DNA of 7,561 bases from contig JAEZGY010000098.1 in the NCBI GenBank assembly GCA_023416695.1, positions 1 through 7,561 on the forward strand, in the 5' to 3' direction. The translations under genes were made by a program, and so were the position numbers. The notes under the pieces are model-generated. The model was not told where the DNA came from. It searched no databases and was given only the letters and a program-made list of their open reading frames with translations. Source of the DNA: Bacillota bacterium (GTDB lineage: Bacteria > Bacillota > Clostridia > Lachnospirales > Lachnospiraceae). This document shows, piece after piece, positions 5,006 through 7,561 of this stretch. Numbering within the stretch: the stretch's first letter is position 1; each line of letters starts with the position of its first letter.

Positions 5006-6610
5006 ATGAAATTGGTAAGAAGAGGGCTCGTTTTTTTAAGCAGTATAGTAATGGTGCTGGCGTTTATGCTTTCCGGCGTAGCGGTGTATGCTGAGGGTGC
5101 GGATACATGGACTACAAAAGCCTCAATGAGTGTTAAAAGGTTTGACCATCAAGTGGCAGTAGTAAATGGAAATATATATGCTATTGGGGGTCAAAATGAA
5201 ACCTCCGGTTACCTTAATTCTGTAGAGGAATATGACCCTGTGTCAAATACATGGACTACAAAAGCCCCAATGAATATTAAAAGGGCTCTTCATCAAGTAG
5301 CCGTCGTAAATGGAAAGATATACGTTATAGGTGGTAGCAATGGAAATGTGTTCAATTCTGTAGAAGAATATGACCCGGCAACAAATATATGGACGACAAA
5401 AGCCCCAATGGCTGATAAAAGATATAGTCATCAAGTAGCAGTAGTAAATGGAAAGATATATGCTGTAGGCGGTCGTAATGAAACAGGATACCTCAATTCT
5501 ACAGAAGAATATGACCCGGTAACCAATACATGGACAACAAAAGCCCCAATGGCTGATAAAAGAGGATATTACCAAGTAGCAGTAGTAAATAATAAAATAT
5601 ATGCTATTGGAGGTCTCAGTGGGAACAACTATCTCAATTCGGTAGAAGAGTATGACCCGGTAGCAAATACATGGTCTGCAAAAGCTTCAATGGCCGTCAA
5701 TAAGAGTCACCATCAAGCAGTAGTAGTAAATGGAAATATTTATGTTATCGGCGGCATTGCTAGAAATGCGAACTCCAATTTTATGATAGATTCTGTAGAA
5801 GAATATGACCCGGCAGCGAATATATGGACTACAAAAGCCTCAATGGCTGACAAAAGGGCAGATCATCAGCTTGCACTGGTAAATGAAAAAATATATGCTA
5901 TAGGAGGTCGTAATGATAGTGTAATCCTCAATTCCGTGGAAGAATATGATCCATTGACTAATACATGGGTAACAAAAACCTCAATGGTTAATGAAAAACG
6001 TGACCATCAAGCAGCAGTAGTAAATGGGAAAATCTATGCTATAGGTGGTCAGAATGGAACCAACTACCTCAATTCAGTAGAAGAATACACCCCTGCAGAA
6101 GCTGCAGAGGCTCCAACCAACCTTACAGCTGCAGCGGGCAATGCACAAGTCAGCCTTTCATGGACGTCAGTAACGGGTGCTGCCCTTTACAATGTCAAAA
6201 GGTCTGAAACCCCGGGCGGGCCGTATACAACCATTGCCACAAATGTATCCACCACCTCCTACACCGACACAGCAGTAACCAACGGCACTACCTACTACTA
6301 CATCGTAACCGCCGTCAATGAGGGCGGCGAAAGCTCGCCTTCCAATGAGGCCTCCGCAACCCCAACAGCGCCTGCAGCAGCCGGAAAAGCGATACTGATT
6401 ATTACGATGGTCAACGGCGAGGAGAAGGAGTATGACCTGTCCATGGCGGAGGTGAACGCCTTTATCGATTGGTACGACGGAAGGGCAAACGGCGCAGGAA
6501 AGGCGTATTTTACAATCGACAAGGGCTATAATAAGGGGCCTTTCCAATCCAGGACGGACTACATCGTTTTTGACAAAATACTTGATTTTGAAATAAACAG
6601 GTATGAATAA
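5006..6610 (+). CDS. Secreted kelch-repeat beta-propeller protein with FN3 domain, copy 2 (534 aa)
   Basis: Same architecture as copy 1: signal peptide at 1-29 (M-K-L-V-R-R start, V-Y-A cleavage site), seven kelch blades at about 34-362, FN3 at about 368-454 and the 78-residue C-terminal domain to 534. Blade 5 has the longest variable loop, I-A-R-N-A-N-S-N-F-M after Gly-Gly, several residues longer than its neighbours. From the FN3 domain onward it differs from copy 1 at only two residues (Val to Ile in the L-x-I-T-M stretch, Val to Asp before K-G-Y-N-K), while blades align well only in their framework. The copies therefore share a homogenised constant end and a diverged propeller. Stronger promoter and ribosome site than copy 1 suggest it is better expressed. 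Secretion is well supported; the ligand and biological role are unknown. Confidence 0.9.
   Translation: MKLVRRGLVFLSSIVMVLAFMLSGVAVYAEGADTWTTKASMSVKRFDHQVAVVNGNIYAIGGQNETSGYLNSVEEYDPVSNTWTTKAPMNIKRALHQVAVVNGKIYVIGGSNGNVFNSVEEYDPATNIWTTKAPMADKRYSHQVAVVNGKIYAVGGRNETGYLNSTEEYDPVTNTWTTKAPMADKRGYYQVAVVNNKIYAIGGLSGNNYLNSVEEYDPVANTWSAKASMAVNKSHHQAVVVNGNIYVIGGIARNANSNFMIDSVEEYDPAANIWTTKASMADKRADHQLALVNEKIYAIGGRNDSVILNSVEEYDPLTNTWVTKTSMVNEKRDHQAAVVNGKIYAIGGQNGTNYLNSVEEYTPAEAAEAPTNLTAAAGNAQVSLSWTSVTGAALYNVKRSETPGGPYTTIATNVSTTSYTDTAVTNGTTYYYIVTAVNEGGESSPSNEASATPTAPAAAGKAILIITMVNGEEKEYDLSMAEVNAFIDWYDGRANGAGKAYFTIDKGYNKGPFQSRTDYIVFDKILDFEINRYE
5105..6091 (+). repeat. Seven in-frame kelch repeats of copy 2
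   Basis: Tandem repeats of about 138-153 bases, one blade each. The framework W-T-T-K-A-P-M-A-D-K-R...H-Q-V-A-V-V-N-G-K-I-Y is nearly invariant in several blades, suggesting recent duplication or exchange among blades. Blade 7 shares G-T-N-Y-L-N-S-V-E-E-Y-T with blade 7 of copy 1, so the last blade is position-specific. Confidence 0.85.
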
Positions 6611-6623
6611 CCAACCTCAGTCA

Positions 6624-6658
6624 AGGCCTCGGCTCATCCGCCGGGGTCTTTCTTTTTT
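6624..6658 (+). terminator. Intrinsic terminator after kelch copy 2
   Basis: Stem AGGCCTCGG with CCGGGGTCT (two G-U pairs), 8-base loop, then TTTCTTTTTT. The only stem change from the copy after gene 1 turns an A-U pair into G-U, so pairing is kept. Confidence 0.9.
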
Positions 6659-6815
6659 ATAGGTTAATTCCCCAGGGGCATTATATTTTCATAAGCACAT
6701 CCCGGAGTTAGGCCACGAAATGGCCTGCTTTACCTTTACGACAGTTCATAGCAGATGCTATATGTTTTCATTTCAGTTTCATCATTAATACTCCAGATTA
6801 TCATATATTAAGCTG

Positions 6816-6855
6816 TAATAGCAGTCTATTACATTTTTAGACATTATACTATAAT
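6816..6855 (+). promoter_or_regulatory. Promoter and operator-like palindrome of kelch copy 3
   Basis: ATTACA (6828-6833), 16 bases, TATAAT (6850-6855), with the perfect palindrome TAATAG-CAGT-CTATTA (6816-6831) over the -35. Identical in these elements to copy 2, so the broken gene may still be transcribed. Confidence 0.5.
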
Positions 6856-6874
6856 TAATTCAAATTTAAAGTTG

Positions 6875-6881
6875 AAGGAGG
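6875..6881 (+). promoter_or_regulatory. Ribosome binding site of kelch copy 3
   Basis: AAGGAGG, seven bases before the ATG at 6889, as in copy 2. Confidence 0.85.
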
Positions 6882-6888
6882 AAGAAAT

Positions 6889-7464
6889 ATGAAATTGTCA
6901 AGAAAAGGGCTCGTATTTTTAAGTAGCATAGTGTTGTTGCTGGCGTTTATGCTTTCCGGCATGGCGGTGTATGCGGAGGGGGAAGGTACGTGGACGGTAA
7001 AGGCTCCGATGGCGGAAATAAGGGATAACTTTAAGGTAGCAGTAGTCAACAATAAAATATATGCTATTGGAGGCTATAATGAAGGGACCTATCTCAATTC
7101 AGTAGAGGAATATGACCCTGTAGCAAATACATGGACTACCAAAGCTCCAATGGCCACAAAAAGGCATGTGCATCAAGTGGCAGTTGTAAATGGTAAGATA
7201 TACGTTATAGGCGGTGCTAATACTAGCGGTTACCTCAATTTTGTAGAAGAATATGACCCCGTAACAAATATATGGACTACCAAAGCTCCAATGGCAAAAA
7301 AAAGGGGAGATCACCAAGTCGCAGTAGTTAATGGCAAAATATATGTTATAGGTGGTCATAACGGAAGCGATTATGATAACACTATAGAAGAATATGATCC
7401 GGCAACTAATATATGGACAACAAAAGCCTCAATGACTAAACTACTACCGGCTGGAAGCCGGTAG
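6889..7464 (+). pseudogene. Kelch copy 3, truncated by a probable insertion element
   Basis: Signal peptide (residues 1-29, V-Y-A cleavage site), three complete kelch blades and the first strand of a fourth (W-T-T-K-A-S-M-T). Similarity to the other copies stops at about 7437-7439; the remaining codons (L-L-P-A-G-S-R) and the stop at 7462-7464 lie inside a hairpin of the adjacent element. Four blades, the FN3 domain and the C-terminal domain are missing and, if the insertion is simple, should lie on its far side beyond the window. An open propeller of three blades is unlikely to fold, so I call it a pseudogene, although promoter, ribosome site and signal peptide are intact. The signal peptide is a mosaic: its first half resembles copy 2 (L-V-F-L-S-S-I-V) and its second half copy 1 (S-G-M-A-V-Y-A-E-G-E-G-T-W-T-V-K). 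Confidence 0.8.
7444..7464. repeat. Perfect 9-bp hairpin near the element's end
   Basis: Arms CTACCGGCT and AGCCGGTAG around GGA. It starts about six bases inside the point where kelch similarity ends, a typical position for the subterminal hairpin of an IS200/IS605 end. It supplies the stop codon of the truncated kelch copy 3. Confidence 0.8.
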
Positions 7465-7473
7465 GTTCGATCT

Positions 7474-7488
7474 GCGGCTGGAAGCCGC
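7474..7488. repeat. Second hairpin with the same core
   Basis: Arms GCGGCT and AGCCGC around GGA. It shares the core CGGCTGGAAGCCG with the hairpin nine bases to its left. It abuts the stop codon of the minus-strand ORF and has no T-run, so it is not an ordinary terminator. Confidence 0.75.
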
Positions 7489-7561
7489 CTAAAAGTCGCT
7501 TATGTTGAAGTTATCGTTCTTTAAATTTTCTGCTATATCCTGAGTCCTAATGTATTCGGCT
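7489..7561 (-). CDS. C-terminal 23 codons of a probable Y1 transposase (TnpA, IS200/IS605 type)
   Basis: On the minus strand an open frame enters from the right edge and ends at TAG (7489-7491). Its 23 residues begin A-E-Y-I-R-T-Q-D. Tyr-x-x-x-Gln about 20-30 residues from the C-terminus is the catalytic-tyrosine helix pattern of Y1 HUH transposases; here the Tyr is 21 residues from the end. Together with the adjacent hairpins this supports TnpA, but 23 residues are too few for certainty and another short ORF is possible. Confidence 0.45.
   Translation of the reverse strand, partial: AEYIRTQDIAENLKNDNFNISDF

Larger units (their letters stand above)
6611..6888 (+). repeat. Conserved intergenic block, second copy
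   Basis: Direct repeat of 4729-5005 with scattered substitutions and small indels. Here a short hairpin is intact (AGGCCA-CGAAA-TGGCCT) where the first copy is diverged, and CCCCAGGGG is a perfect palindrome where the first copy has CCCCAGGGA. It carries the terminator of copy 2 and the promoter and ribosome site of copy 3. Confidence 0.85.
7438..7561 (-). mobile_element. Right end of a probable IS200/IS605-family element (continues past the edge)
   Basis: It begins where kelch similarity ends. There are two hairpins and then, reading leftward on the minus strand, the end of a small ORF. IS200/IS605 elements lack terminal inverted repeats and carry subterminal hairpins recognised by the Y1 transposase TnpA; in IS200 types the right-end hairpin lies just downstream of tnpA, as here. 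No target duplication is expected for this family. The left end is outside the window, so family and size cannot be proved. Confidence 0.55.

Noticed and set aside
4416..6547. Minus-strand frames opposite the FN3 and C-terminal regions (4416-4640, 6167-6547, 6298-6522)
   Set aside because: Shadows of the nearly identical coding ends; they recur in both copies only because the plus-strand sequence does.
6732..6771. An 11-codon minus-strand frame (M-K-T-Y-S-I-C...) in the spacer, also present in the first spacer
   Set aside because: No ribosome site, very short, and repeated only because the whole spacer is repeated.
3463..7359. Minus-strand frames inside the kelch genes (3463-3846, 5243-5575, 7099-7359) with repeated S-H-W-x-F-C-S-P
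   Set aside because: Their repetitiveness is only the reverse complement of the kelch repeats; the plus strand carries signal peptides, ribosome sites and conserved folds.

Overview
This window most likely comes from a motile, low-to-moderate GC, Gram-positive-type bacterium (Bacillota, probably Clostridia). The evidence is a Firmicute-style flagellin, sigma-D (sigma-28)-like promoters, strong AAGGAGG ribosome binding sites, T-tailed intrinsic terminators, and secreted proteins whose C-terminal domain I recall from Bacillota surface proteins. No species can be named from the sequence.

Left third (1-2933, minus strand): a small flagellar block. A large flagellin (583 aa) is followed by an intrinsic terminator and then by fliB, the flagellin lysine-N-methylase, which runs off the left edge. 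Both genes have a good sigma-D-like promoter. The flagellin leader also has GGA-loop hairpins and an ACAGGGA sequence at the Shine-Dalgarno, which resembles the CsrA-controlled hag leader of Bacillus subtilis. Flagellin and the enzyme that methylates it are therefore probably expressed in the same regulon.

Boundary (2934-3126): a short intergenic segment with an unexplained minus-strand terminator, a perfect 7-bp inverted repeat, and the promoter of the first kelch gene.

Right two thirds (3058-7437, plus strand): a tandem array with a period of about 1.88 kb. Each unit has a promoter carrying an operator-like palindrome, then a secreted protein (signal peptide, seven kelch blades, one fibronectin type III domain, an unnamed 78-residue C-terminal domain), then an intrinsic terminator and a conserved spacer. 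Copies 1 and 2 are complete. Their FN3 plus C-terminal parts differ at only 2 of about 167 residues, while their blades differ widely, mainly in short loops. Copy 3 keeps the signal peptide, three blades and the start of a fourth, and then breaks off.

Right edge (about 7438-7561): the break coincides with the end of what looks like an IS200/IS605-family element. Two hairpins with the same core are followed, on the minus strand, by the last 23 codons of an ORF containing a Tyr-x-x-x-Gln motif like that of Y1 transposases.

The most interesting possibility is that the kelch array is a diversifying family of secreted beta-propeller proteins beside the flagellin locus, with homogenised constant ends and variable binding loops. 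That function is inference; the array, its mosaic structure and the truncation are visible directly.
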